DNA of 64,000 nt from Altericroceibacterium xinjiangense. GTDB taxonomy: Bacteria; Pseudomonadota; Alphaproteobacteria; Sphingomonadales; Sphingomonadaceae. The notes under the pieces were generated by a model. It was not told where the DNA came from. It worked only from the letters and a program-made list of their open reading frames with translations, and did no database searches. The translations under genes and the position numbers were made by a program. The stretch is from contig NZ_RSEK01000010.1 of assembly GCF_003958635.1 (NCBI RefSeq), positions 25,716-89,715 of the forward strand, given 5' to 3'. This document shows positions 35,598 through 44,683 of the stretch, one piece after another (the stretch's first letter is position 1; each line of letters begins with the position of its first letter).

Positions 35598-38210
35598 TCA
35601 CCGCGCCTCCGGAAACTGCTTGCGCTCCACGCTCCAACCGTCCCGCGTGCACAGGCGGCATTCCGGGCCGACGAATTCGCGCGCCGCATCCTCGTCCCGG
35701 TTCAGCTGCCACCGCAGCCATTGCGCCCCTGCTCGCGCCCATTCGCCGCCGTTGACCGACGCGAACGTGCCGCCATGGCCGACCGGCAGATTGGCCAGCA
35801 TCACGGGAACATGATCGATCCGCCGGAAGTCGTCAGTGCCGTTCGGATAGGCGATGTCGCTCGGCCCGCCCAGAATGTAGGCTATGGGCGTGTGCAGCTT
35901 GCCCAGGTCATCCTTGCTGACTTGAACTCCGCTCAACCCCGTACCGGGCCGATTGTAGACACCGCTTCCATACACGACCACCGTATCGACGCGCGGGTCC
36001 GCTCCGGCAGCCAGGGCTTGCAGACCGCCGCAGCTGTGACCCATGACGGCCAGACGGCTCGTGTCAATCCGCCCGTAGAGCGGGTCGGCAGGGTCCGCGT
36101 TGGCGCTCTCTGCCCAGTCGATCGCGGCCAGGAACTGCGCGACCGTCGTCTCGTCCGGCCTGCGCTCTGCGGGGCTCGGCAGGGCACCCGGCATCGCCGA
36201 GGGCTGCAGCGCACCGGCAATCGGCTGCTCTTCGCGCGGAGCGCCGTTGGCGATCACCAGGAACCCATGGCTCGCGAGTTCGCGCAGGGCATGGCTGGCG
36301 CTCAAGCCGTTGTCGCGGCAGCCGCCATTGCCCCACAGGACAAGCGGCAGCGGATCGCGAGGGAGGACTTGCGGGCGATAGAACGTGTAGCCTGGGGTGT
36401 CGTCCCTCGCCTGCGCAACGGCGGGATAGGGCCCGCTGCCGGCCGGTTCGCCGATCTTGCGCCCGACGGTGCCGGAGGAGCCGCTCGCCCCATCAGCCCC
36501 CGCACGGCTTCCTGCCGGTCTCACCGGCAAGTCGATCCGCGATCCGGCGTCCCATCCGCGCACAATAGTAAGGCGCGGAGCGGGATCCTGCCGCACGTCG
36601 GCCAGATTGCGCTGGCGCGGATCGGCCCCGGTTACGACAAAGCGCAGGCGCGATCCGGGCTCAAAGCGGTGGGAAAGCGGCATCATGGCAATGCTCAGCC
36701 GCGCCGTCTCACCGACAGCCAGCGGCGCGACGTCGGCCTTGTTGCCCGAGTGCCAAGGTAGTCCCAGGTTGTCCCATGGCGCTTCGGACGTCGACCGGTG
36801 GGAGATTTTCAGCCTGCCGAAGGACAGGACGTCCACCTTCCCCCCAGGCGCGACTTGTTCCAGATAGACGAAGACGTCCGCATCGTCCCGGTCGGCGGCG
36901 ATCTCCAGATGCGCCACTGGATATCCAAGCAGATCGATGGGATGATCGAGCGGCGCGCTGGTATAGACGACGCCATGCTCATCGAGCGGCCCCGGCCAGA
37001 AGGCGAAATATTCGTTGCTCGATACATCGTAGTCGACGGTGAACGCATCGCTGGCATTCGGCCCCGGCCGGGCGGCGAGAGCCAGATCCTCCCCTTCATC
37101 GGCCGAGAGATAGTAGGCCACCGTACGGGCATCCGCGCCGGGGAGGCTGTCCGTGCGGACATAGCCCCCTTCGCCCTCGTCGGACCAATAGGTGACCCGG
37201 GGCTGCTCTTCCAGTCCGTTGGCGATGCCCTTGAGGTGGAAGTCGAAGAAGCGGCGGATTTCCCCGGTAAAGTCGAACCCGGGCGGAGGGACGCAGTGGC
37301 TGCCCGGTCCAATCAGCAAGCGGCTGCCGAGATTCTCGGCCGCCACGATCACTTGCCCCGTGGGCTCATCCTTCCAGTTGCTCCAGAGGTACGTGGCGAT
37401 GCCTGCCTTGCGGATTGCATCGGCGTAGCGCCAGATCGCCACTTCCTCCCAGAATGCGTTGCCGGTCAGCGGCGAAACACTGTCGCGGTACGGCATCGAG
37501 TACCACAAGCCGGCCATCGGGGTATTCACCGCATGCTGCGCCACAGCCTCGCGCAGGAGGGCCCCGTCTTCGTCGGCGTCGACCGGGACGCTGGCGAGAT
37601 CGTCCGACAACGGTTCATCTGGCCGGGTGTTGAACTGCGCGGTAATGCCGCCACGGCGCACGAACTCGTACTTGTCCCAATCCGTTGCGCCGGTGAAGAT
37701 TGCCCGCAGGGATGGCGGCGCGGTGCTCGCGGTATGCATCGTCGTCCCGCCCAGGTATGAGCACCCGACCATTCCCACGGCCCCGCTCGAGAACGGCTGA
37801 TCGGCAAGCCACTCCACAAGGTCGTAGCCATCCTGTGCCTCGGTGCGGTCCTGGAAACCCCGCCGCGAACCGAAGGAAGCGCCCTTGCCGCGAATGTCCG
37901 CCACCGCGACGACATAGCCAGCCTTGATGAGGGAACGCAGCGCCAGCCGATCGCTGAGAGCAGCTTCTTCAATCTCGCCCTCCGCGTTGACGAAGCGGGC
38001 CCGGTAAGGGGTGAAAACGAAGATCACCGGCAGTTGCTTCTGCACCGCGCCGTTTTCGTCCGCGGGGCGATAGATGTTCACCGCCAGACGCGTTCCATCG
38101 CGCACAGGCACGTAAAGAGACTGCCGCTCGACAGCCGGAAAATCCTGCGCGCGGGCAATCGGAGCCAGCGACAGCAAGGCTGCCAGCGCGATGAGTATCC
38201 TAAAGCCCAT
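35598..38210 (-). CDS. Exported CocE/NonD hydrolase fused to a second alpha/beta hydrolase
   Basis: An 870-residue periplasmic protein (signal peptide about residues 1-21, APIARAQ) combining two hydrolases. Residues about 25-560 are a complete CocE/NonD acyl-hydrolase: nucleophile S151 in GCSYLGG, then the X-Pro-dipeptidase-like jelly-roll C-terminal domain (about 340-555). After a Gly/Ser/Pro-rich linker (about 565-605), residues 606-835 form a second alpha/beta hydrolase with oxyanion region VLWGNGGC, nucleophile S726 (MGHSCGG), D785 (GGPSDIAY) and H812 (PVGHGG). CocE enzymes are normally about 550-670 residues. It is last in the ten-gene operon, so it may release the acid that the TRAP system imports. 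Confidence 0.88.
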   Translation of the reverse strand: MGFRILIALAALLSLAPIARAQDFPAVERQSLYVPVRDGTRLAVNIYRPADENGAVQKQLPVIFVFTPYRARFVNAEGEIEEAALSDRLALRSLIKAGYVVAVADIRGKGASFGSRRGFQDRTEAQDGYDLVEWLADQPFSSGAVGMVGCSYLGGTTMHTASTAPPSLRAIFTGATDWDKYEFVRRGGITAQFNTRPDEPLSDDLASVPVDADEDGALLREAVAQHAVNTPMAGLWYSMPYRDSVSPLTGNAFWEEVAIWRYADAIRKAGIATYLWSNWKDEPTGQVIVAAENLGSRLLIGPGSHCVPPPGFDFTGEIRRFFDFHLKGIANGLEEQPRVTYWSDEGEGGYVRTDSLPGADARTVAYYLSADEGEDLALAARPGPNASDAFTVDYDVSSNEYFAFWPGPLDEHGVVYTSAPLDHPIDLLGYPVAHLEIAADRDDADVFVYLEQVAPGGKVDVLSFGRLKISHRSTSEAPWDNLGLPWHSGNKADVAPLAVGETARLSIAMMPLSHRFEPGSRLRFVVTGADPRQRNLADVRQDPAPRLTIVRGWDAGSRIDLPVRPAGSRAGADGASGSSGTVGRKIGEPAGSGPYPAVAQARDDTPGYTFYRPQVLPRDPLPLVLWGNGGCRDNGLSASHALRELASHGFLVIANGAPREEQPIAGALQPSAMPGALPSPAERRPDETTVAQFLAAIDWAESANADPADPLYGRIDTSRLAVMGHSCGGLQALAAGADPRVDTVVVYGSGVYNRPGTGLSGVQVSKDDLGKLHTPIAYILGGPSDIAYPNGTDDFRRIDHVPVMLANLPVGHGGTFASVNGGEWARAGAQWLRWQLNRDEDAAREFVGPECRLCTRDGWSVERKQFPEAR

Positions 38211-38255
38211 GTCTTCCTCCCCGATGCCTGTCCCGCCGGGCTATCCGCCCCTCGA

Positions 38256-39416
38256 TCATTCCTCGCCGCTCGCCAGCCATTCCAGGATTTCCTCCCGGTT
38301 CTCATCGAGCCGTGGCGGCGGGTCGCTGGTGCCCGGCATTCCCGGCTGCATGCCGAAACCGACATTCGGCACAGCAACGGCCTCGCCGTCCGGAAGCCCG
38401 GCAATGTCCATGTTCAGGAGAGCCTGCGGACCGCAAAGCTGCGCTGCCTCCCCTACGTGCCTGATCATGCCGCAGGGAATGTTTGCTGCGCTGAGCTCAC
38501 GCTCCCACTCGTGCGCGTCACGAGTCTTGAAGACCTTCTCAAGCTCGGTGAACATGGCGTCGAAGTTCGCGCGCCGCGCGTCCGGGGCCGCGAAGCGGGG
38601 GTCTTCCAGCCAACGCTCGCAGCCGAGGTGGCGGCAAAGGGCCACAAACTGGTTCTCCTGAACCACTCCCAGCGAAATGTGCCGGTCGTCGCGCGTGGTG
38701 AAAAGCGCCGCCGTCGGCAAACCGCTGTACCCGGTGTTGCCCAGCCGCTTCAGGCTTTGCCCGGTGACCAGGTAAGGGGTAAGCGCCGAGGTCATGAAGG
38801 CAAGCGAGGCATCCAGCATCGAAACGTCGATGTAAGCGCCCTGCCCGGTCCGCTCCCGCTGGAGCAGCGCGCCAAGGACCGCCACCGCCGCGGTTTGGCC
38901 CGTGAGCGTATCCACGACCGGAAATCCGATCCGCACCGGCGGATCGCCTTCCGCCCCGCTCAGCATCATCATGCCGCTGGTCGCCTGCACGATATTGTCG
39001 ATTGCCGGCCAGTCACGCTGCGCGCCTTGCTGGCCGTATCCGGAGACCGAGCAGAACACGATGTCCGGCTTGAGCTCGCGAACAGCATCGTAGCCAAAGC
39101 CGAGCCGGGCAATCACCCCCGGGCGGAAGTTCTCCAGCAGCACATCGCTTCTTTGCACGATCTTGCGCGCGATGGCCTGCTCTGCGGGGTCCTTGAGATC
39201 GAGAGCGATCGACTTCTTGCCGACGTTGGCGGCGATGAACGCCGGGCTCATCCCGTCAAAGCGGCGGTCGGCTCCGTAATTCCGGAACTGGTCACCCTTG
39301 TGGGACTCGATCTTGATGACCTCCGCCCCCATGAGGCGCAGCAGGTGGCTCGCGAACGGGCCAGCCATGACATGGCTGAAGTCGGCCACGCGGATGCCGG
39401 CAAGCGGCTGCGTCAT
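38256..39416 (-). CDS. CaiB/BaiF family III CoA-transferase
   Basis: A 386-residue cytosolic enzyme that moves CoA between carboxylic acids. The catalytic aspartate is D169 (PVVDTLTG), which forms the aspartyl-CoA anhydride; LLENFRPGVIARLGFGYD and GQGAYIDVSMLDA are family signatures. The ATG at 39416 overlaps the DctP stop by one base (TGATG), which fixes the start. It is the second CoA-transferase of the operon, after a double-length one, so the pathway may have two CoA activation or exchange steps. Substrate unknown. Confidence 0.93.
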   Translation of the reverse strand: MTQPLAGIRVADFSHVMAGPFASHLLRLMGAEVIKIESHKGDQFRNYGADRRFDGMSPAFIAANVGKKSIALDLKDPAEQAIARKIVQRSDVLLENFRPGVIARLGFGYDAVRELKPDIVFCSVSGYGQQGAQRDWPAIDNIVQATSGMMMLSGAEGDPPVRIGFPVVDTLTGQTAAVAVLGALLQRERTGQGAYIDVSMLDASLAFMTSALTPYLVTGQSLKRLGNTGYSGLPTAALFTTRDDRHISLGVVQENQFVALCRHLGCERWLEDPRFAAPDARRANFDAMFTELEKVFKTRDAHEWERELSAANIPCGMIRHVGEAAQLCGPQALLNMDIAGLPDGEAVAVPNVGFGMQPGMPGTSDPPPRLDENREEILEWLASGEE

Positions 39417-40441
39417 CAAAGGTCTCCACATTCGATCTGGTCACGCCCGGCGATGCTGTCGCGGGCGATCCGGAAGGCACTCAGGCCGTCGATCCCGAAG
39501 CGCTCCAGCGCGCGGGCATTGGCTTCGGCGTCCCGAAGGTAGGCTCGGTCGAAGCGCTGCTGTTCGTCTGCCGACGCGCTGGAGTAGGCAATCCGCCCTT
39601 CACCCGCGGCGCGCCCTTCTGCCTCTGAACCGCGGATCTCGTCCGCCAGGGCAGCTTCCCACACCGGGACGCTTTGCTCCAGCAAGTCGCGTTGCCAGCT
39701 TTCCAGCTCGCGCCAGCGATCCTCGCCCATGGCGCGGGCGGGATAGGCACCCCGCGGCACCCGCAAATCGTAGTAGTAGTCGGTCACTTCCGCGAGGTGC
39801 AGCGCGCGCAGGGTATCCGGCGGTGCGATCACCCCGTCGATCACCCCCTTGGCGAGCGCCGAGTACACCTCCCCCATCGGCATGTTCACCGGATCGGCGC
39901 CGAGACTTTGCAGCACCGCCAGCAACTCCGTCGGCGCGCGGATACGCATCCCTTGCAAGTCGGAGAGTTGCTCCACCGGTCGCCCCCGAGTGAGGATGCC
40001 CGGCAGCAGCCCGCCTTGCACCGCAAGGGTCTTCAATCCTTCCAGCTCATGGGAAATCCGGGGCACCCGGCTTTCGAGGCAGCGATAGAGCGCAACCTGG
40101 GATTCGACCGAATCCGCGCCGCTGTAAAACCCCGTCTGAATGCGCAAGAGATGCGTCCCACCGCGTACATAGATCGGGGTGATCAGCCCGATGTCCGCGA
40201 CGCCGTGGCGCAGTTCCTCCATCGACATGTCGGCGGAGAGCAATGCGCCGGACCAGATCGGCCGCACCACCAGCCGCCCGCCCGATCGTTCCTCAACGAA
40301 ATCCATCCACCGCTGGTCCGCCCGGCTGAACGGATGCGTGGGGGGATAGGGGGTCGCGTAGGTCAGTTCGGTAACCCCGTCGGGGACCTCCCGCGCGCAG
40401 GCCGCGAGCAGGACGGCCGCCAGGAGCGCGAGCAATCTCAT
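39416..40441 (-). CDS. dctP: TRAP transporter substrate-binding protein DctP
   Basis: A 341-residue periplasmic solute receptor, predicted lipoprotein (LLAAC, C15). The family elements are TELTYATPYPPTHPF near the start, the central MRIRAPTELLAVLQSLGADP with the carboxylate-binding arginine in RIRAP, and KGVIDGVIAPP. TRAP systems import organic acids using the sodium gradient. DctP is separated from dctQM by three enzyme genes, an uncommon split. Coupled to its neighbours: four-base overlap with the dehydratase large subunit upstream and one-base overlap with the CoA-transferase downstream. Confidence 0.93.
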   Translation of the reverse strand: MRLLALLAAVLLAACAREVPDGVTELTYATPYPPTHPFSRADQRWMDFVEERSGGRLVVRPIWSGALLSADMSMEELRHGVADIGLITPIYVRGGTHLLRIQTGFYSGADSVESQVALYRCLESRVPRISHELEGLKTLAVQGGLLPGILTRGRPVEQLSDLQGMRIRAPTELLAVLQSLGADPVNMPMGEVYSALAKGVIDGVIAPPDTLRALHLAEVTDYYYDLRVPRGAYPARAMGEDRWRELESWQRDLLEQSVPVWEAALADEIRGSEAEGRAAGEGRIAYSSASADEQQRFDRAYLRDAEANARALERFGIDGLSAFRIARDSIAGRDQIECGDL

Positions 40442-41724
40442 GCCAGCCCTTTCGTCTTCAGGAAGTCGGCCACCATGGTGACCATTCTGTCATGATCCCA
40501 GATCTTGGCGTCGACCATGTCCGCGTCGATCATCAGAACCGGTACGCCGGCGTCCTCCAGCGCAAGAGCGGTCAGCTTGGTGCCCGATTGCGAGAGGCGA
40601 TTGTCGGGCGGCAACAGCATCACCGCTGCATCGATCCCGCAACGCTCCGCCTCGGCCGTCATCCAGCCGTTCATCCAGGGAGGAAGGTGCAGCGTCTCGT
40701 TCATGGAGGCGACCCGGCTGGCCAGCGCCTCCATCGGCCGCCCGTGCAGGTCGCGAATGTAGGCGGGCCCGGCAAAGGGCATGTACATCGACCAGACGAA
40801 CACCGCGCCAAGGCTTTCCTCCAGCGCCTGATAGAAGCCGGGATCGTGCCACACGCCCGCGCCGATCCACATCAGGCGGATCCGTTCGTTGGACGATGCC
40901 CCGAGGCCCTGCCCGATCCGCTCCATCACCTCGTCGCGGAAGCGGCGCGCGTGCGCCACTGCCCATTCCGATCCCCGGTGCCATTGCGGGATCATCGTAT
41001 TGGGCATCTGCTCGGCAATCGAGACCGGACACGGGCGCGCCTGGCCGATCGCCTGCGCCGCTTCCCAGATGTAGCCTTCCTGCACGTTGATCTGCTCCAT
41101 CAGATGATGGAACTTTTCCTCGTCGAACGTGCGGCCGGTGCGCTTTTCCAGCAGCGCGATCAGTTCTTCCATCTCGCGCACCATCTGCGCGATGCGGTCC
41201 GGCTGATAGACGTGCTCCCACTCGGTCCGGGCCTTGGCGTACCAGCGCGGGTCCTTCTCCACCCAGGCCGGCGCTTCCATGGGGAAAAACTCGCTGTCCA
41301 GCGCCTGCGCCCATTGGCCGAACACATGCTGGATGCAGTCGCAGGTCAGACGCGCCACGAGCACGGTCGGTTTTGGCAAGCCGCCCCAAGGGGCCGTCTC
41401 CGGATCGTTGGCCAGCGTGCAGGCCAGCCCAAGAGAACAGTACTTGCAGCTGTTCGCGGGATAACCGGCTTCGACCAGCGCATCGAAATAGCGGGCGGAG
41501 AGCTGCTTTGCCGAAATGTAGGCCGACCACCATTGGTTGGTGATGATCGGTATGTCCATCGCGTGAAATATCTCATGCGGCGTATCCGCCTGGACGATCG
41601 CGAACGGCTCCTGTTCGTCCACGACGCGGCGGCGCAATTCCTGACCGAACGCCTTCTGGTAGGCGGTCGCATCGCGCGTGCAGGCCAGCACGTTGTGGCT
41701 GCGCTGGTTGACAGAAGCGCTCAC
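40438..41724 (-). CDS. 2-hydroxyacyl-CoA dehydratase / benzoyl-CoA reductase-like large subunit
   Basis: A 428-residue cytosolic protein of the HgdA/BcrB/BcrC superfamily, whose members bind a [4Fe-4S] cluster and dehydrate 2-hydroxyacyl-CoA or reduce aromatic CoA thioesters. Cysteines are present at C93 and C96 (NSCKYCSLGLAC) and C128, C130 (LTCDCIQH), as expected. The usual third ligand near the C-terminus (typically NKSCR before GIPVL) is replaced: here PDNRLSQSG precedes GVPVLMIDADMVD, with no cysteine. It overlaps its neighbours by four bases each side. Enzymes of this type are oxygen sensitive, so its presence in a likely aerobe is notable. Confidence 0.82.
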   Translation of the reverse strand: MSASVNQRSHNVLACTRDATAYQKAFGQELRRRVVDEQEPFAIVQADTPHEIFHAMDIPIITNQWWSAYISAKQLSARYFDALVEAGYPANSCKYCSLGLACTLANDPETAPWGGLPKPTVLVARLTCDCIQHVFGQWAQALDSEFFPMEAPAWVEKDPRWYAKARTEWEHVYQPDRIAQMVREMEELIALLEKRTGRTFDEEKFHHLMEQINVQEGYIWEAAQAIGQARPCPVSIAEQMPNTMIPQWHRGSEWAVAHARRFRDEVMERIGQGLGASSNERIRLMWIGAGVWHDPGFYQALEESLGAVFVWSMYMPFAGPAYIRDLHGRPMEALASRVASMNETLHLPPWMNGWMTAEAERCGIDAAVMLLPPDNRLSQSGTKLTALALEDAGVPVLMIDADMVDAKIWDHDRMVTMVADFLKTKGLA

Positions 41725-43805
41725 TGGAAAACTCCCTGGTCACCGAGGCGGGCAATCGCATCCGCCGAAAGGCCGCAGATGTCTGCTGCAACCGCCTCGC
41801 TGTGTTCGCCCATTGACGGCGCGGGAAAGGCCGCGAACCGATCTCGCGAAAAGCGTAGCGGCGTGTTCATGTGACCGAACGGCCCAAGCACCGCGTGTTC
41901 GAGCATGACGAGCGCATCGCGGCCAGCGATCTGCGGATCGTGCTCCAGAAGGTCCTCACAATCCTGCAAGGCCCCCGCGGCAATCCCGGCAGCCTGCAAT
42001 TGCTCGGCAATCGCCTTGTCCATGCGCTGCGCCGTCCAGCCGGCCACATCCGGACCGGTAATCGCGAGCAGCCGGTCCCGCTCCTCCTGGGAGAAGAGGG
42101 TGATGGCCACCCAGCGGTCCTCCCCGGCAGCAGGAAAAACGTCCTGGAAGAACACCGCGGGATCTGCGTTGCCGAGCCGCTGCGGCCGCTCCCCGCGCCG
42201 TGCCGCAACGATGAAGTCGCGCATCTGCTGGACGCAGATCTCGTACATGCTTGCATCGATGTGGCAGCCGTGTCCGGTTTCACGCCGGTGCTGCAGGGCC
42301 GCGGCGACGTTGGCCGCCATGACGAAGGGCACGATCACGTCGCCGTAAGGGATTGCGCCGGGAATGACCGGCGGGCCATCCGGGTTGCCGGTCAGAAACG
42401 TCCGTCCCGACAACGCACCTCCGGTTCCGTCGACTCCCCATTCCTGCGCCAGCGGGCCGGTTTGCCCATAGACGCTGCCGGAAACCATGACGATGCCGGG
42501 ATTGCGCGCGGCGAGGCTGTCATAGCCGAGACCCAGCCGCGCCATCGTGCCCGGGGAGAAGTTCTCCACCACCACGTCGGCCCACTCCATCAGGGGAACG
42601 AGCACCTCCCGCGAGGCAGGTTCCTTCAGATTCAGCGTCAGGCTGCGCTTGGAGGTATTGAGATGCGCAAACCACGGCTTGTCGTCCAGGCTCTTCGCGC
42701 TGGAGGCGGAGACCTGCACGTCCAGCCGGGCGAGGTCGGGCCGGTTGCGGCTCTCGATCTTCACGATCTCCGCGCCCAGATCACCCAGCGTCTTGGTGGT
42801 GATCGACCCGACTAGCGCCCAGGCGAAATCGAGCACCTTCACGCCGGAAAGAGGACCGGGCCGCGTGCCCGCCTGCACTGCCGGTGCATCCATCCCTGCG
42901 CCCTCCCGGATAGCGCTGAAGCGTTCCGGCAAGCCGGACGGCGTGTCGAAGAAGCCGCGTTCCCGCAGGTGATCGTCCTCAAGCACGTCGGCGGGTTCGT
43001 TCACCACGCAGGCGTTGACGCCGCGGCGGCGGCCTTCGGTCGCGATCTCGTGCTTGGTGCGGGACGCGAAGAAGCGGGCCATCGCCGCTTCCCATTCGGC
43101 GCGAGTGTCCTGCGGAAGAGTCGAGCGGTTGTAAGCCAGCCAGTCGACATCGCGCATGGGGTTGGCAAAGCCCGTCTCGTCCATCCAATCGGACAGCGCC
43201 TTGTTGGCAGGCGCCCCGAGCCGGCCCGTCATCAGCGCATGGAAGCACCAGCCGTCGGCGAGCTGCCAGATCACCCGGACTTGCGCTTTGCCGTATGCGA
43301 TACAGCCGCCGGCCCGGCCCAGCTTGCGCTTGTCGAACTGCCAGACCAGCACGCCGTTCACGTTGCGGCTCATTGCCACTTGCTGGATCGAGACATCGAC
43401 ATGCTGCCCGTTCCCATGCGTCCCGCGCGCAAAGTGGGCCGCCATCGCGCCTGCGGCCGCCACCATGTCGGCGTGGAAGGTGCAGGCGTCCCCCGCTTCC
43501 TTGACCGGTTTTCTGCCGGGTTCACCCGTCAGCCGCAGGGCACCGCCCATGGCGGACGCGACCAGTTCTCCGCCCCGCCAGTCTGAGCGCGGGCCGCCCG
43601 ATCCGAACGGCGTCACCGAGACGTGGATTGCCTGCTTGCCGATCGGCTCATCCCGCGTGGCTTCAAGCCCAAGGTCGTCGATCACGAAGGAAGCCCCGTC
43701 AACAGGCCCGCCCACCTCCGCGCCCAGGGACTGGAGGAAACGCGCCAGGGGGCGATCCGCCATTCCGCCAAGCGTTGCCACGCGATGGCCCTTCAGAGGG
43801 TTCAT
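41721..43805 (-). CDS. Double-length CaiB/BaiF CoA-transferase
   Basis: A 694-residue protein with two CaiB/BaiF domains in tandem (about residues 1-310 and 320-690). The second domain has the full signature set (LGDLGAEIVKIESRNRPD, VVENFSPGTMARLGLGYDS) and the likely catalytic D489 (PYGDVIVP). The first is shorter at its N-terminus but keeps an aspartate in the right place, D106 (EAGDACTF). In this family two-domain chains or heterodimers mimic the usual interlocked dimer. It is coupled by four-base overlaps to the small dehydratase-like gene upstream and the large one downstream, implying it makes the CoA thioester those subunits use. Confidence 0.9.
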   Translation of the reverse strand: MNPLKGHRVATLGGMADRPLARFLQSLGAEVGGPVDGASFVIDDLGLEATRDEPIGKQAIHVSVTPFGSGGPRSDWRGGELVASAMGGALRLTGEPGRKPVKEAGDACTFHADMVAAAGAMAAHFARGTHGNGQHVDVSIQQVAMSRNVNGVLVWQFDKRKLGRAGGCIAYGKAQVRVIWQLADGWCFHALMTGRLGAPANKALSDWMDETGFANPMRDVDWLAYNRSTLPQDTRAEWEAAMARFFASRTKHEIATEGRRRGVNACVVNEPADVLEDDHLRERGFFDTPSGLPERFSAIREGAGMDAPAVQAGTRPGPLSGVKVLDFAWALVGSITTKTLGDLGAEIVKIESRNRPDLARLDVQVSASSAKSLDDKPWFAHLNTSKRSLTLNLKEPASREVLVPLMEWADVVVENFSPGTMARLGLGYDSLAARNPGIVMVSGSVYGQTGPLAQEWGVDGTGGALSGRTFLTGNPDGPPVIPGAIPYGDVIVPFVMAANVAAALQHRRETGHGCHIDASMYEICVQQMRDFIVAARRGERPQRLGNADPAVFFQDVFPAAGEDRWVAITLFSQEERDRLLAITGPDVAGWTAQRMDKAIAEQLQAAGIAAGALQDCEDLLEHDPQIAGRDALVMLEHAVLGPFGHMNTPLRFSRDRFAAFPAPSMGEHSEAVAADICGLSADAIARLGDQGVFQ

Positions 43806-44680
43806 GCCGTCACTCCTGCAAGAAATTCCCGGATTTCATCGAACACGCCGTCGCGGCCGCGCCAGTCCCGCCGGGTCAGGACGAGCGACGGCACGCCCGA
43901 ATGCTGGAGCATCTGCCGCTCGGCAGGCAGTTGCCAGGTCTGGGCCTCATCCTCCTCGATCCGCCACAGGACTACGGCAGCGGCGCGGTTCTTCTCGATC
44001 GCACGTGCAAGAGCGGCAGCCGGATCGGCAAAGCTCCGCGGCCCACCTTTTCGGGCATGAAGCTGGCGTCCGACTGCTGCCGCCGGATCGCCGGAATTCT
44101 CCTCCACTGCTTGGCCAAGGTCGGCCCAGTCTTCGGCGAGAGTGCGCCCGACCGGAGCGAAGCCCGCAGCGCGGATGGCCGCGTGCATCCGCTCATCCGG
44201 AGGCGCGGTGCCAGAGAGCAGGCATACGGCGCTGGAGGGGACCGGAGGCGGCAAGGACCGGAGGCGGTTCGTCTCGACGATCGATCGTTCGAGGGCATCG
44301 GGCGTGACCGCCAGGGCGGTCATCAACTCACGGACTTTTGCAATCGTCCGTTCGAGGCTCGACGGCCGGTCAATTTTGGCGACATCGAGGATCATCGGAC
44401 GCGGCCCGCCAAGCAGACCCTGCCGCTGCAGCTCGCAAAGGTAGTAGTAGACCCTCTGTGATGTATCGTCGGCGCGGCTGAAGAGGACATGCTCCAAGCC
44501 GTCGTATTCTCCCTTGGCCCAGGCTTCGACCGCGGGCGGCGCCCAAGGGGCGAACTTGGACTCCAGCCAGCGCGCGGCAGTCGGGGCGTCCCGGTCGGGA
44601 TCATAGGGCAACGGGCCTGCATAGCGTCCGGAGGCGCGCAGGAGATCGTGCGGGAGATTGGGGCCGGCGATTGCGATCAC
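43802..44680 (-). CDS. 2-hydroxyacyl-CoA dehydratase-like small subunit, Fe-S ligands lost
   Basis: A 292-residue protein with the fold pattern of the HgdB/BcrC side of the superfamily: an N-terminal Rossmann-like start (PAAVEAWAKGEYDGLEHVLFSR), the helical stretch GPRPMILDVAKIDRPSS and a C-terminal QHSGVPSLVLTRRDW. The positions where cluster-ligating cysteines sit in relatives are changed: FSRADDTSQR instead of the usual sCD, and TWQLPAERQ before GVPSL. Only two cysteines remain (YLCEL, AVCLLSG). It may therefore be a non-catalytic partner. It overlaps the double CoA-transferase by four bases; three bases separate it from dctM. Confidence 0.7.
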   Translation of the reverse strand: MIAIAGPNLPHDLLRASGRYAGPLPYDPDRDAPTAARWLESKFAPWAPPAVEAWAKGEYDGLEHVLFSRADDTSQRVYYYLCELQRQGLLGGPRPMILDVAKIDRPSSLERTIAKVRELMTALAVTPDALERSIVETNRLRSLPPPVPSSAVCLLSGTAPPDERMHAAIRAAGFAPVGRTLAEDWADLGQAVEENSGDPAAAVGRQLHARKGGPRSFADPAAALARAIEKNRAAAVVLWRIEEDEAQTWQLPAERQMLQHSGVPSLVLTRRDWRGRDGVFDEIREFLAGVTA

Positions 44681-44683
44681 GGG

